Below are positions 46,647-55,920 of a DNA stretch of 64,000 bases, in pieces. Source of the DNA: an uncultured Massilia sp. GTDB lineage: Bacteria > Pseudomonadota > Gammaproteobacteria > Burkholderiales > Burkholderiaceae. The notes below the pieces were generated by a model. It made no database searches and was not told the origin of the DNA. It saw only the letters and a program-made list of their open reading frames with translations. A program made the translations under genes and the position numbers. The DNA is taken from the NCBI GenBank assembly GCA_946481275.1, contig CAMLMV010000017.1, positions 1 through 64,000 of the forward strand, written 5' to 3'. Numbering within the stretch: position 1 is the first letter of the stretch; the number at the start of each line of letters is the position of its first letter.

Positions 46647-47582
46647 ATGCCCATGAAAACTATTTTGTCGACGATTGGCCGGGTAAGTATCACGGCGGTG
46701 GTGACCGCGGGCGCGGTCTACGCGGGCTGGCAGCTATGGCGCCACTACGAGGTCGAGCCCTGGACGCGCGACGGCCGCGTGAAAGCGTATGTCGTGCAGG
46801 TCGCGCCCGACGTGACGGGCCAGGTGACCAAGGTCTACGTGCACGACAACCAGCAGGTGAAGGCGGGCGAGCCGCTGTTCGACATCGACCGCGCCCGCTT
46901 CGAACTGGCCCTGCGCCAGAGCGAAGCCCAAGTGACGGCGGCCCAGGCCGCGCTGGCCCAGGCGCTGCGCGAAAACCAGCGTAACACCCAGCTCGACGAC
47001 CTCGTGTCGCAGGAAACCCGGGAACAGGGCCAGACCCGCACCGACCAGGCCCGCGCCGCGCTGGCCCAGGCCATCGTCAACCGCGACACGGCGAAGCTGA
47101 ACCTCGAACGCACGCGCGTTGTCTCCAGCGTCAACGGCATCGTGACGAACCTCGACCTGCGCGAAGGCGCGTACGCCACCGCGGCGCATCCCGTGATGGC
47201 CGTCGTCGACAGCGGCTCGTTCTACGTCGAAGGCTATTTCGAAGAGACCAAGCTGCCCGGCATCCAGCTGGGCGACCGGGTCGACGTGACCTTGATGGGG
47301 ACGCGCCAGCCGATCCGCGGCCACGTGGAAAGCTTCGCCGAAGGCATCACCGACCGCGACCGCAGCACGGGCGCGAACATGCTGCCGAACGTGAACCCGA
47401 CCTTCAACTGGGTCCGCCTCGCGCAGCGCGTGCCGGTGCGCATCGCCATCGACCAGGTACCGGCCACCGTGCGCCTCGTCGCCGGACAGACGGCGACGGT
47501 CAAGGTGCTGCCGGCCACACCTTTGGCCAAACCTGCGGCCAAGGCAGTGGCTGCCGTTCCCGCTGCGACTACCACGCATTGA
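46647..47582 (+). CDS. HlyD family periplasmic adaptor (AaeA-like)
   Basis: This 311-residue membrane-fusion protein has an N-terminal anchor (about 6-28), a biotinyl-lipoyl domain VAPDVTGQVTKVYVHDNQQVKAGEPLFDID, a coiled-coil hairpin (about 85-150) and beta-barrel segments with VDVTLMG. It bridges the FUSC pump and the outer-membrane channel. The ATG follows the DUF1656 stop directly; a second ATG is at 46653. Confidence 0.92.
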   Translation: MPMKTILSTIGRVSITAVVTAGAVYAGWQLWRHYEVEPWTRDGRVKAYVVQVAPDVTGQVTKVYVHDNQQVKAGEPLFDIDRARFELALRQSEAQVTAAQAALAQALRENQRNTQLDDLVSQETREQGQTRTDQARAALAQAIVNRDTAKLNLERTRVVSSVNGIVTNLDLREGAYATAAHPVMAVVDSGSFYVEGYFEETKLPGIQLGDRVDVTLMGTRQPIRGHVESFAEGITDRDRSTGANMLPNVNPTFNWVRLAQRVPVRIAIDQVPATVRLVAGQTATVKVLPATPLAKPAAKAVAAVPAATTTH

Positions 47583-47587
47583 TTGTC

Positions 47588-49108
47588 ATGAACCGCTACC
47601 GATCCTCCGCAAATAAAGTCTTCACGCTGCCGCTGCTGGCGGCCGCGCTCGCCGCCTGCACGACGGTCGGCCCCGACTACCACGTGCCGAAAGAGGCCGT
47701 GGTCAAGCGCGACGCGGCCAACGCGCCGTTCATGGGCGCGGCCGAGCAGCCCTTCCAATCCGAGCCGCTACCGGCCGACTGGTGGCGCCTGTACCAGGAC
47801 CCGCTGCTCGACAAGCTGGTCGCCAGGGCCTTCGCCAACAACGCCGACCTGCGCGTGGCCGCCGCCAACCTGCAGCGCGCCCACGGCGTGCTGGAAGAGG
47901 TCGAGGAAAAGAAGCGGCCCGAAGTCGAGATGAGCGCTGCGCCCCAGTACGGCCGCATCGCCGGCGCGCAGCTGGGCATCCCGGAACAACTCCCCACCGA
48001 CGGCCTGTACGACGCCGACGTCAAGATCGGCTACACGCTCGACCTGTGGGGCCGCATCCGCCGCGCCGTCGAAGCGTCTGAGGCGGACGTCGAAGCCGCA
48101 CAGGCGGCCAGCGACCTCACGCATGTGATCGTTGCCGCCGACACGACCCGCGCCTATGCGGAAGCGTGTTCGGCCGGTTACCAGCTGAAGGTGGCGCAGG
48201 AGTCCGTCGATCTGCAGCAAAAGTTCGTGAAGCTCACGGCCGAACGCGTCAAGCGCGGCCGCGGCATCGCCATCGACACCACCCGTGCACAAGCCCAGCT
48301 CGACCAGTTGCGCGCCAACCTGCCGCCGCTGGAAGCGCGCCGCCGCACGGCGCTGTACCGTCTGGCTGTTTTGACAGGTGAAGTGCCGAGCCAGTTCCCG
48401 GCCGAGGTCGCTCAATGCGCCACGCCGCCGCGCGTGGCCGCGACGATTCCCGTCGGCGACGGTGCCGCCCTGCTGCGCCGCCGTCCCGACGTGCGCCAGG
48501 CCGAACGCCAGCTGGCCGGCGCCACCGCGCGCATCGGCGTGGCGACGGCCGAGCTGTACCCGAACATCAACCTGGGCGCATCGGTCGGCATGATCGGCAT
48601 GATGAACCAGTTCAACGATGCGAACACGTGGAAATTCAGCCTGGGTCCGCTGATCTCGTGGAGCCTGCCGGCGACCAGCTCCGCCCGCTCGCACATCGCG
48701 CAGGCCAAGGCCAGCACGGCCGGCGCGCTGGCCCGTTTCGACTCGGTCGTGCTGAACGCGCTGCGCGAAACGGAAAGCGCGCTGACCGTCTACGCCCGCG
48801 AGCTCGACCGCAACGCGCTTCTACGCGCCGCACGTGACCAGAGCGCGCTGGCGTCGCGCCAGTCGGCCAAGCTGTACCAGTTCGGCCGCACGGACTTCCT
48901 GTCCCAGCTCGACGCGGACCGCACGCTGGCCAGCGCCGAGAGCGTGCTCGCGGCATCCGATGCGCAGCTGGCGGCGGATCAGGTGCAATTGTTCCTGGCA
49001 CTGGGAGGCGGCTGGGAAAGCGCCCGTAATGTGCATGACATCGATCATGACACGGAGTATCGCAGCGCAATCAACAACAAGGCCCGACACGTTGCAGGGA
49101 CCGAATGA
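47588..49108 (+). CDS. efflux system outer membrane lipoprotein (NodT family)
   Basis: This 506-residue TolC-like channel protein has a lipoprotein signal with lipobox LAAC (C24) and two repeated OEP domains rich in helices and coiled coil. It includes DWWRLYQDPLLDKLV, the LDLWGRIRRAVEA strand, and LLRRRPDVRQAERQLA in the second repeat. It completes the MarR-FUSC-DUF1656-HlyD-NodT operon. The ATG at 47588 is preferred to a TTG at 47579. Confidence 0.92.
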   Translation: MNRYRSSANKVFTLPLLAAALAACTTVGPDYHVPKEAVVKRDAANAPFMGAAEQPFQSEPLPADWWRLYQDPLLDKLVARAFANNADLRVAAANLQRAHGVLEEVEEKKRPEVEMSAAPQYGRIAGAQLGIPEQLPTDGLYDADVKIGYTLDLWGRIRRAVEASEADVEAAQAASDLTHVIVAADTTRAYAEACSAGYQLKVAQESVDLQQKFVKLTAERVKRGRGIAIDTTRAQAQLDQLRANLPPLEARRRTALYRLAVLTGEVPSQFPAEVAQCATPPRVAATIPVGDGAALLRRRPDVRQAERQLAGATARIGVATAELYPNINLGASVGMIGMMNQFNDANTWKFSLGPLISWSLPATSSARSHIAQAKASTAGALARFDSVVLNALRETESALTVYARELDRNALLRAARDQSALASRQSAKLYQFGRTDFLSQLDADRTLASAESVLAASDAQLAADQVQLFLALGGGWESARNVHDIDHDTEYRSAINNKARHVAGTE

Positions 49109-49324
49109 AATGCGATAACGCAGCGCCATGGATTCAGCTTCGATTTCACAGCGCTCTCATCCAAGCGCTAACGCATCAACACGTTCGCGCCTCCGATTAT
49201 TGCCTCTATCCGTCTTGCTTAACATTTGATCGCAATCAAATAACATTCGGAAAAACCTGATCCAACGTCTACTTGCGGTAAGCTTTAATGTTGATTTGGC
49301 TCAACATTTTTCCGAACCTCTAGT

Positions 49325-50173
49325 ATGGACATTTTCCAAGAAATCAATAGTCTTAGTGGAATTTTAAGTAACGGTACAATCATGGCTGGCCTTGGAGGTG
49401 TTGCTCTCACACTCTTTGTCTGGCGCCGAACGCGCTCTTTTCACTCCATCATGTCCCGCCTTTGGGGCTTATTTGCTGATCGCAAAGAATGTGATGATCC
49501 TACCATCGATTCTTTTTTAAAAAACCGTTCAGCTCTGATGCAGTTCAGGTTTACCACAGGCATTCGAGCATCGACCTCGGAAGAAGCGCATGCTGTTATC
49601 AATTACGCCAAGAAAAAACGTATCGACCCAGACCGCATTGCAGCATGTGGAGAATATTTTGACGTCACTATCCCCTCTTTAAAAGATGAAAAGTATTTGC
49701 CCAAAAAATGGGGATTGGTGTTTCTTGCTGTTTCATGCATTATTTGCAGTTTAGCCACTTGTACGTTTCTTCTTGGGAGCTTGAGCGACAACATGATTGT
49801 TCGCATGAAAGAGAGCGGCACTTGGTTCGCTCTTGGCAATGATCGAGCCAAACCATTGTTCGGTTCCACTGCGTTAAATTTCAGCCAATGCACGAGCGAT
49901 CATACTCAACTCGCACGTCAAATCGGCTTTACTTCAGGCGAAATCGATATTCTTTGCAAAGAAAAACCGGAAGAAATTGCCAAATACGTGAAAAATGGCC
50001 TTCCTGAACAGCGCTTTGCATTTGCATACGTTATGGGAATTTTCTTTTACCTTGCCGCGTCCCTATTTTTCTGGTCATATCGCGGCATAAACGCTAGGCA
50101 ATTACATAAATTTCTCAATGAGAGTACAAGGACAGAGCCGCTCGATACATCACCCGACACGCCGTACCGGTAA
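49325..50173 (+). CDS. membrane protein of unknown function in an AT-rich patch
   Basis: This 282-residue protein has three probable transmembrane helices: near 18-34, 127-150 and 230-250. The region between the last two would be outside the cytoplasm and has two Cys residues (FSQCTSDH, DILCKEK). The N-terminal cytosolic part is basic. The gene and its 5' flank are much richer in A/T than both neighbouring operons, and codon use differs strongly, which points to recent acquisition. I do not recognise a family for certain; DUF6216 is a possible match. Confidence 0.75.
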   Translation: MDIFQEINSLSGILSNGTIMAGLGGVALTLFVWRRTRSFHSIMSRLWGLFADRKECDDPTIDSFLKNRSALMQFRFTTGIRASTSEEAHAVINYAKKKRIDPDRIAACGEYFDVTIPSLKDEKYLPKKWGLVFLAVSCIICSLATCTFLLGSLSDNMIVRMKESGTWFALGNDRAKPLFGSTALNFSQCTSDHTQLARQIGFTSGEIDILCKEKPEEIAKYVKNGLPEQRFAFAYVMGIFFYLAASLFFWSYRGINARQLHKFLNESTRTEPLDTSPDTPYR

Positions 50174-50231
50174 GGTGAATGCTTCTTTACGTCACCGCAT
50201 ATTTAGAATGAAATCTGGTAGACCTAACCTT

Positions 50232-52451
50232 TTATAACAATTTATCGAGCGTGATCGGCAGATCCCTCACCCGCTTGCCCGTCGCGTGGAACACGGCATT
50301 CGCGATGGCCGCGCCCACGCCCGTGATGCCGATCTCGCCGATCCCCTTCGCGCCCAGCGGATTCACATGCGGGTCGTCCTCGTCGACGATCTGCACGTCG
50401 ATCGCCTGGATGTCGGCATTCGTCGGCACGTGGTACTCGGCCAGGTTCCCGTTCACCGCACGCCCCTCGCGCCTGTCGATCAGCGTCTCTTCGAACAGCG
50501 CCAGGCCGATGCCCCAGACGATGCCGCCCATCAGCTGGCTGTAGCCCGTCTTTTCGTTCATCAGCTTGCCGACGCCGTAGACGCCCACGACGCGCGGCAC
50601 GCGGATCTCGCCCAGGTCCTCGTCCACCGTCACCTCGACGAACACGGCGCCGAACGCGTGCATCGAGTACTTCTGCTTCTCGTCGCCGGGTTCGGCCTTC
50701 GCCGTCACCTCCACGGGACTGCCATGGCGCGCGGCGATGGCCTGCATCGCTACACGCCGCGCCGGATCGGCCAGCAAATAAAGCTCGCCACCGTCCGACG
50801 CCGCATCGACGCCCACCTGGTCGGCCGTCGCGCCGAACAACGGCGAGCGTTCATCGGCGGCGGCGATGCCGAGCAGTTTCAGGCGCAACGCCTTCCCCGC
50901 TGCCTGGACGGCCGGTGCCACGCTGGCCACCGTCGTCGATCCGCCGGAGACAGGCGCTTCCGGCATCTGCGAATTGCCCAGCTCGAAACGCACGCGGTCG
51001 ACGGGCACGCCGAGCGCATCCGCCGCCACCTGGGTCATCACGGTATAGGTGCCGGTGCCGAGGTCCTGGGTACCGGAGCGGAACAGCGCGGTGCCGTCCG
51101 GCAGCAAGGTCGCGGAACATTCCGCCGCTGAACGATTGGTGGGGTAGCTCGCCGTCGCCATGCCCCATCCGACGAGCTTATGTCCCTGCCGCATCGAGCG
51201 CGGCTGCGGATTGCGCTCGCGCCAGCCGAAGCGCTCGGCGCCGATCTCGTAGCACTGGCGCAGCGATTTACTCGAGAACGGCAGGTTCTTGCCGGGATCG
51301 CGCTCCGTGTAGTTTTTCAGGCGCAGGTCGAGCGGGTCCATGTGCAGCTCGTAGGCCAGCTCGTCGATGGCGCAATCCTGGGCGTACGAGCCGGTCGCTT
51401 CCCCGGGCGCGCGCATGAAGGTGGGCGTGCCGAGATGCATGCGTGCCAGCCGGTGCGACGTTTCCTGGTTCGGGCTCTCGTACATCATGCGCGTGACGAG
51501 GCCGCACGGCTCGATCCAGTCCTCGATCATCGACGTGTAGGCGATCGTGTCGTGGCTGGATGCCGTCATGCGGCCATCCGACAGCGCCGCCATGCGCATG
51601 CGCTGCTCGGTGTTCGGGCGCGTGCCGACCGGGCCGAACATCTGGTTGCGGTCCAGCGACAGTTTCACGGGACGGCCCAGCTGCTTCGCGGCCATGGCCG
51701 TCAGCACGACGTGCGACCACACGGAACCCTTCGAACCGAAGCCGCCGCCCACGTAGGGGCAGATCGCCGTGACGTTTTCCGGCGGAATATCGAAGATGCT
51801 CGCGACGATGCGCTGCACGCCCTTCATGTACTGCGTCGAGTCGTACAGGGTGAGGCGGTCACCGTCCCACTGGGCGATCGTCGCATGCGTTTCGAGCGGG
51901 TTATGGTTCTCGACCGGCGTCGTGTAGGTGACATCGATGCGTGCGCTGCCGGCCAGCAGCCCGGCCTGCAGGTCGCCCCGCTTCGTGTCGGTTTCTTCCG
52001 TCAACACCTTTTCCGGCGGATGCACGGCTTGCTTGGCCTGTTCGAAGTCGAGCACGGCCGGCTTGCGTTCGTACTCGATGCGCAGCCGGGCGCCCGCCTC
52101 GCGCGCGCGCTCGAACGTGTCGGCTACGACGACGGCGATCGGCTGGTTGTTGTAGTAGACGTCGTCTTCCTGCAGCAGGGTCAGCCTGCGCCCGATCGGC
52201 GGCTGGAGTTTGCCGTCCTTCATCTTCGGCGGCAGCCGCATGGCGTTCGCGGGGGTCATCACGAACAGCACGCCCGGCACCTCGCGGGCCGCGCTGTCGT
52301 CGATGGACAGCACGCGTCCACTGGGGATCGTGCTCGTGACGAGGACCGCATGGGCCACGTCGTCGACCGGATGCTCGGCCGAGTAGCGCGCCGCGCCGCT
52401 GACTTTCGCCCAGGCGTCGACGCGATTGATGGGAGCGCCCGTGATCGTCAT
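50232..52451 (-). CDS. xanthine dehydrogenase-family protein, molybdopterin-binding subunit
   Basis: This 739-residue large subunit of a molybdenum hydroxylase binds the molybdopterin-cytosine-dinucleotide cofactor. It has the N-terminal hammerhead domain (VSGAARYSAEHPVDDVAHAVLV), the Mo-binding domain with YVGGGFGSKG, and the C-terminal GAKGIGEIGITGVG containing the catalytic Glu. No Tat signal is present, so it is probably cytoplasmic, YagR-like. It overlaps the FAD subunit gene by four bases. The aldehyde or heterocycle it oxidises is unknown, and no XdhC/MocA maturation gene is in the window. Confidence 0.92.
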   Translation of the reverse strand: MTITGAPINRVDAWAKVSGAARYSAEHPVDDVAHAVLVTSTIPSGRVLSIDDSAAREVPGVLFVMTPANAMRLPPKMKDGKLQPPIGRRLTLLQEDDVYYNNQPIAVVVADTFERAREAGARLRIEYERKPAVLDFEQAKQAVHPPEKVLTEETDTKRGDLQAGLLAGSARIDVTYTTPVENHNPLETHATIAQWDGDRLTLYDSTQYMKGVQRIVASIFDIPPENVTAICPYVGGGFGSKGSVWSHVVLTAMAAKQLGRPVKLSLDRNQMFGPVGTRPNTEQRMRMAALSDGRMTASSHDTIAYTSMIEDWIEPCGLVTRMMYESPNQETSHRLARMHLGTPTFMRAPGEATGSYAQDCAIDELAYELHMDPLDLRLKNYTERDPGKNLPFSSKSLRQCYEIGAERFGWRERNPQPRSMRQGHKLVGWGMATASYPTNRSAAECSATLLPDGTALFRSGTQDLGTGTYTVMTQVAADALGVPVDRVRFELGNSQMPEAPVSGGSTTVASVAPAVQAAGKALRLKLLGIAAADERSPLFGATADQVGVDAASDGGELYLLADPARRVAMQAIAARHGSPVEVTAKAEPGDEKQKYSMHAFGAVFVEVTVDEDLGEIRVPRVVGVYGVGKLMNEKTGYSQLMGGIVWGIGLALFEETLIDRREGRAVNGNLAEYHVPTNADIQAIDVQIVDEDDPHVNPLGAKGIGEIGITGVGAAIANAVFHATGKRVRDLPITLDKLL

Positions 52452-53455
52452 GCCATCCCTCCCATCACGCCCGTGGCGATTCGCAGCGCCCGCGCCACCG
52501 CGCGCCGCGCCAGTTCGACCTTGAAGGCGTTGTGCGCATGCGGCTGCGCGCCGGCGACGGCATCCGCCCCGACCTTGCCCAGCACGTCGTCCGTGAGCGC
52601 TCCCAGCGACTGGCCGCGCAATCGCTGTTCCGCGCCCAGCGCGCGCCAGGGTTTATGGGCGACGCCGCCCAGGACGATGCGCAGGTCGCGGATGGTGTCG
52701 CCATCCACGTCGACGGCGGCCGCCACCGACACGAGCGCGAACGCATAGCTCGCGCGGTCGCGCACCTTCAGGTAGTGCGCATGCCGGGAGAACGGCGTCG
52801 GCGGCAGTTCCACCGCCGTGATCAGTTCGCCGGGGCGGATCACCGTGTCGTCCTGCGGGCGGTCCTCCGGCAGGCGGTGGAACTCGGCGACGGGGACTTG
52901 CCGCGTGCCGTCCGGTCCCTGCAGATGAACGATCGCATCGAGCGCGACGAGAGCCACGCTCATGTCGGACGGATTGGTCGCGATGCAATGCGGGCTCGCG
53001 CCCAGGATCGCGTGGATGCGGTTGTGGCCGTCGATGGCGTCGCAGCCCGAGCCCGGATCGCGCTTGTTACAGTGCGGGAAGGTGGGATCGGTGAAGTAAT
53101 GACACCGCGTGCGCTGCAGCAGATTTCCGCCGACGGTCGCCATGTTGCGCAACTGGGTCGACGCGCCGTTCAGCAGTGCCTCCGACAGCAGGCGGTAGCG
53201 CTGGCGCACGAGCGGGTGGTTCGCGGCCGCCGTGTTGCTGGCCATGGCGCCGATGCGCAGGCCGCCGCCCGGCAGCTCGTCGATGCCGGCCAGCGCCAGC
53301 CGGCTCACGTCGACCAGGCGGACGGGCTGTTCGATGCCGCTCTTGTACAGGTCGAGCAGGTTGGTGCCGCCGCCAATGTATTTCGCACCCGGCTGGCGCC
53401 CCAGCTCGAGTGCATGGTTCACGTCCCTGGCACGGTCGTAGAAGATCGATTGCAT
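52448..53455 (-). CDS. xanthine dehydrogenase-family protein, FAD-binding subunit M
   Basis: This 335-residue FAD subunit passes electrons from the iron-sulfur subunit. It has KYIGGGTNLLDLYKSGIEQP, which binds the FAD pyrophosphate, TVGGNLLQRTRC, and a four-cysteine-like segment (RTRCHYF, CNKRDPGSGCDA) seen in YagS-type proteins that bind an extra [4Fe-4S] cluster. The CO-dehydrogenase flavoprotein C-terminal domain follows. It is the middle gene of the operon. Confidence 0.92.
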   Translation of the reverse strand: MQSIFYDRARDVNHALELGRQPGAKYIGGGTNLLDLYKSGIEQPVRLVDVSRLALAGIDELPGGGLRIGAMASNTAAANHPLVRQRYRLLSEALLNGASTQLRNMATVGGNLLQRTRCHYFTDPTFPHCNKRDPGSGCDAIDGHNRIHAILGASPHCIATNPSDMSVALVALDAIVHLQGPDGTRQVPVAEFHRLPEDRPQDDTVIRPGELITAVELPPTPFSRHAHYLKVRDRASYAFALVSVAAAVDVDGDTIRDLRIVLGGVAHKPWRALGAEQRLRGQSLGALTDDVLGKVGADAVAGAQPHAHNAFKVELARRAVARALRIATGVMGGMA

Positions 53456-53465
53456 GCACGTCCTC

Positions 53466-54044
53466 CTACGCCTGGCGCAAGACCACGCTGTGGATGGCCT
53501 TGACGATGTTGGGATAGGCGCCGCAGCGGCACAGGTTGCCGCTCATGCGCTCGCGGATCTCGTCTTCGGACAGCGCACCCGGCGCCAGCTGGTCGCCTTC
53601 CGTCAGCATGCTGGCCTGCCTTGCCTTCACTTCATCCAGCAGCGCCACCGCGGAACACACCTGTCCCGGCGTGCAATAGCCGCACTGGAAGCCGTCGCAA
53701 TCCATGAAGGCCTGCTGCATCGGGTGCGGCTGGCCTTGTTCGCCGAGACCTTCCACCGTCGTGATATCGCGGCCGTCGTGCATCATCGCCAGCGTCAGGC
53801 ATGAATTGATGCGCTGGCCGTCCACGAGGACCGTGCAGGCCCCGCACTGGCCGCGGTCGCAGCCCTTCTTGGTGCCGGTCAGGCCCAGCACCTCGCGCAA
53901 TGCGTCCAGCAGGGTCACGCGCGGCTCGATCGTCAGGTTGTGCTCGGCGCCGTTGATCCGCAGGGTGAGCGGTTGCGGCGGCGCATGGACCAGCGTCGCG
54001 CCCTGCGCACGCTGCTCCGATAGACTTTGATCGTCGTCTGGCAT
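53466..54044 (-). CDS. xanthine dehydrogenase-family (2Fe-2S) subunit
   Basis: This 192-residue small subunit has two [2Fe-2S] clusters: plant-type ferredoxin motif GCDRGQCGACTV with a later Cys in INSCLTL, and the second domain with CGYCTPGQ and CRCGAYPN. The ATG at 54044 starts the protein; upstream codons in frame look non-coding. No Tat signal is evident, although YagT homologues have one. It is the first gene of the three-gene operon. Confidence 0.92.
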   Translation of the reverse strand: MPDDDQSLSEQRAQGATLVHAPPQPLTLRINGAEHNLTIEPRVTLLDALREVLGLTGTKKGCDRGQCGACTVLVDGQRINSCLTLAMMHDGRDITTVEGLGEQGQPHPMQQAFMDCDGFQCGYCTPGQVCSAVALLDEVKARQASMLTEGDQLAPGALSEDEIRERMSGNLCRCGAYPNIVKAIHSVVLRQA

Positions 54045-54199
54045 GGCTTTGCTCGCTTTCGAAGATGGATTGCCTGATTCATCATCTCCGAAATCAAAAA
54101 ATGGGGGAGCGCGCGAGAAGCATGCCGTTGCGGCAAGGGTTTGAAGGGCTCTATACTCGCGCAGTGATGCATAGAAGCATCGGCAACCCGGAAATGACC

Positions 54200-54622
54200 A
54201 TGCGCTCCACCTTGCTCCTGTTGACACCGCTCTTGCTGCTGGCCGGCTGCGTCAATGAATCGGCCAGCTATACGATCGACGGCAACGACCACGCCCTGAC
54301 GGTGATCGTCACGCAGGATTATTTCTGGAGCAAACAGGTGGGCCTGCGCGTGATCGCGTCGCGCCTGCCGGACTGCCAGCGCCAGTTCGACCTCGGCAAG
54401 ACGCCGCTGGCCGACCTGAACGTCGAGCTGTTCTCCACGGGCGACGACGCCTTCCTGCTGCGCGCGGGCGACGAGATGTGGCAGCTGGAAACCCGCAGCT
54501 GCAGCCAATTGCCGGAACCGTCGGACAATGTGCAGGCCCAGCCGATCGGCGTCTTCCACATGGATGCGAAAAAGAAGTTCGTGTTCGAGCCGGCGGAAGG
54601 GTCGGTGGCGGCCGCGCGCTAG
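54200..54622 (+). CDS. small hypothetical lipoprotein
   Basis: This 140-residue protein has a clear lipoprotein signal (MRSTLLLLTPLLLLAGC) and a probable beta-rich domain with YTIDGNDHALTVIVTQDYFWSKQV. Two Cys residues (PDCQRQ, RSCSQLP) could form a disulfide. ATGs at 54194 and 54200 are both possible; the second gives better spacing from GGAA. It is divergent from the iron-sulfur subunit gene. Function unknown. Confidence 0.75.
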   Translation: MRSTLLLLTPLLLLAGCVNESASYTIDGNDHALTVIVTQDYFWSKQVGLRVIASRLPDCQRQFDLGKTPLADLNVELFSTGDDAFLLRAGDEMWQLETRSCSQLPEPSDNVQAQPIGVFHMDAKKKFVFEPAEGSVAAAR

Positions 54623-54700
54623 TCCCTCTTCGCGGGATAGCGCTCACACAGGGCTCACAGCGGCCGGCGGCAGGCCGGTCATCCGGCACCGCGGCCCGGC

Positions 54701-55024
54701 TCAGCGCTGCCCGGTCAGCTGGCGCAGCCGCGCGATTTCGGCCGTGCGCCCGAGCCGGTCGAGCGCCTGCTCGAGCAGGGTGCGGTCGCCGTCGCGCAGC
54801 ATCGTCCATTGCGTGAAATATTCGTGCACGGTACGCCAGGGCGGGAACTCGGGCGGCATGCTGCGCCACGCGCTGCCGGTGTGGAGGAAGTACAGGACGG
54901 CGCAGAACACATCGTACAGATCGTGCTTGCGCGGCCGGGTCTTGCGGCGGGCCGCTTCCAGCATTTCACGCACGGTCTCGAACTGTTCACGCGGTACATC
55001 GCTTGGAAAGGTTTGCCTGGCCAT
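54701..55024 (-). CDS. IS5-like transposase N-terminal fragment (DUF4096)
   Basis: This 107-residue protein corresponds to the DUF4096 helix-turn-helix domain of IS5/IS1182-type transposases: RKHDLYDVFCAVLYFLHTGSAWRSMPPEFPPWRTVHEYFTQW. The DDE catalytic domain is absent and I see no terminal inverted repeats nearby. The reading frame is clean and ends at a normal stop, so it may be a remnant or a domesticated DNA-binding protein. The ATG at 55024 follows GAGG; a GTG at 55054 is possible. Confidence 0.75.
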   Translation of the reverse strand: MARQTFPSDVPREQFETVREMLEAARRKTRPRKHDLYDVFCAVLYFLHTGSAWRSMPPEFPPWRTVHEYFTQWTMLRDGDRTLLEQALDRLGRTAEIARLRQLTGQR

Positions 55025-55158
55025 GTCGATCGCCTCAAATTCACTTGGAGACACGTGATCCGGAACAGGTTCCCGATCATCGACGGGGCGTAGCGCATTG
55101 TCGCGACGGATTCGAACACGGCGCCCAGTAAATACAGTCTAGCAGCGTGTTCGGAATC

Positions 55159-55183
55159 ATGGCGCCTTTTTTTCAGGCGCCAT
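55159..55183. repeat. inverted repeat downstream of folE
   Basis: ATGGCGCC and GGCGCCAT form a perfect 8-bp stem around TTTTTTTCA, 22 bases after the folE stop. The T-run is in the loop rather than after the stem, so it is not a standard terminator on either strand. Confidence 0.5.
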
Positions 55184-55205
55184 GCGTGCGGGGTCGGGCA
55201 GACGG

Positions 55206-55772
55206 TCAGTCGCGGGCCAGCGACAGGAACTCGGTACGCAGCGCCAGGTTCGGCTGCAGTTCGCCCAGCAGGGTCGACGTGATGGTTTCTTCGCCCGGCG
55301 TGCGGATGCCGCGGCTCTCCATGCACATGTGGCGGCACTTGATGACCACGCCCACGGCTTTCGGTTCCAGCACTTCCATCAGCGTGTTGGCGATCTGGAC
55401 CGTCAAGCGTTCCTGCACCTGCAGGCGCTTGGAGAACACGTCGACGAGACGCGTCAGCTTCGACAGCCCGACGATCTTGCCATTCGGCAGATAGCCGACC
55501 GTCGCCTTGCCGAAGAACGGCGCCAGGTGGTGTTCGCAATGGCTGTAGACCGGAATGCCGCGCACGACGATCAATTCGTTGTACTCCTCGGCGCCGTCTT
55601 CGAATGCCTTGAGGATCTCGACCGGATCCTGGTCGTAGCCGGAAGTCCAGTGTTTCCAGGCCTTGGCGACACGCGCGGGCGTCTCGTGCAGGCCGGAGCG
55701 GTTGGGATCTTCGCCAAGGCTTACCAGCAGGCGGCGCCAGTCATTCTCGGTGAAGACTTCTTTGTCAGACAT
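55206..55772 (-). CDS. folE: GTP cyclohydrolase I FolE
   Basis: This 188-residue enzyme converts GTP to 7,8-dihydroneopterin triphosphate, the first step to folate. It has the zinc and active-site motifs YSHCEHHLAPFFGKATVGYLP and IKCRHMCMESRGIR, plus GLSKLTRLVDVFSKRLQVQERLT. The ATG at 55772 matches the usual length. It is the dispersed, single-gene arrangement and no riboswitch is visible. Confidence 0.96.
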   Translation of the reverse strand: MSDKEVFTENDWRRLLVSLGEDPNRSGLHETPARVAKAWKHWTSGYDQDPVEILKAFEDGAEEYNELIVVRGIPVYSHCEHHLAPFFGKATVGYLPNGKIVGLSKLTRLVDVFSKRLQVQERLTVQIANTLMEVLEPKAVGVVIKCRHMCMESRGIRTPGEETITSTLLGELQPNLALRTEFLSLARD

Positions 55773-55920
55773 GGTTAACCCTAAAATTTTCGATTGCCGA
55801 GAGTATATAGAAAATGGAGCGGATCCACAGATGCCGGCGGCTTCCTTGCGCAAAACGAAAGCCGGACTGTGGCGGATGCGCTAGCGTAGTCGAGGTCCTG
55901 TCACTGCGCGGAGAACAGCC

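Noticed and set aside
55119..55173. Terminator on the plus strand before folE
   Set aside because: GGCGCC followed by T7 looks like a terminator tail, but its only upstream partner is 35 bases away and GGCGCC is self-complementary. The local 8-bp inverted repeat with the T-run in its loop is the better description.
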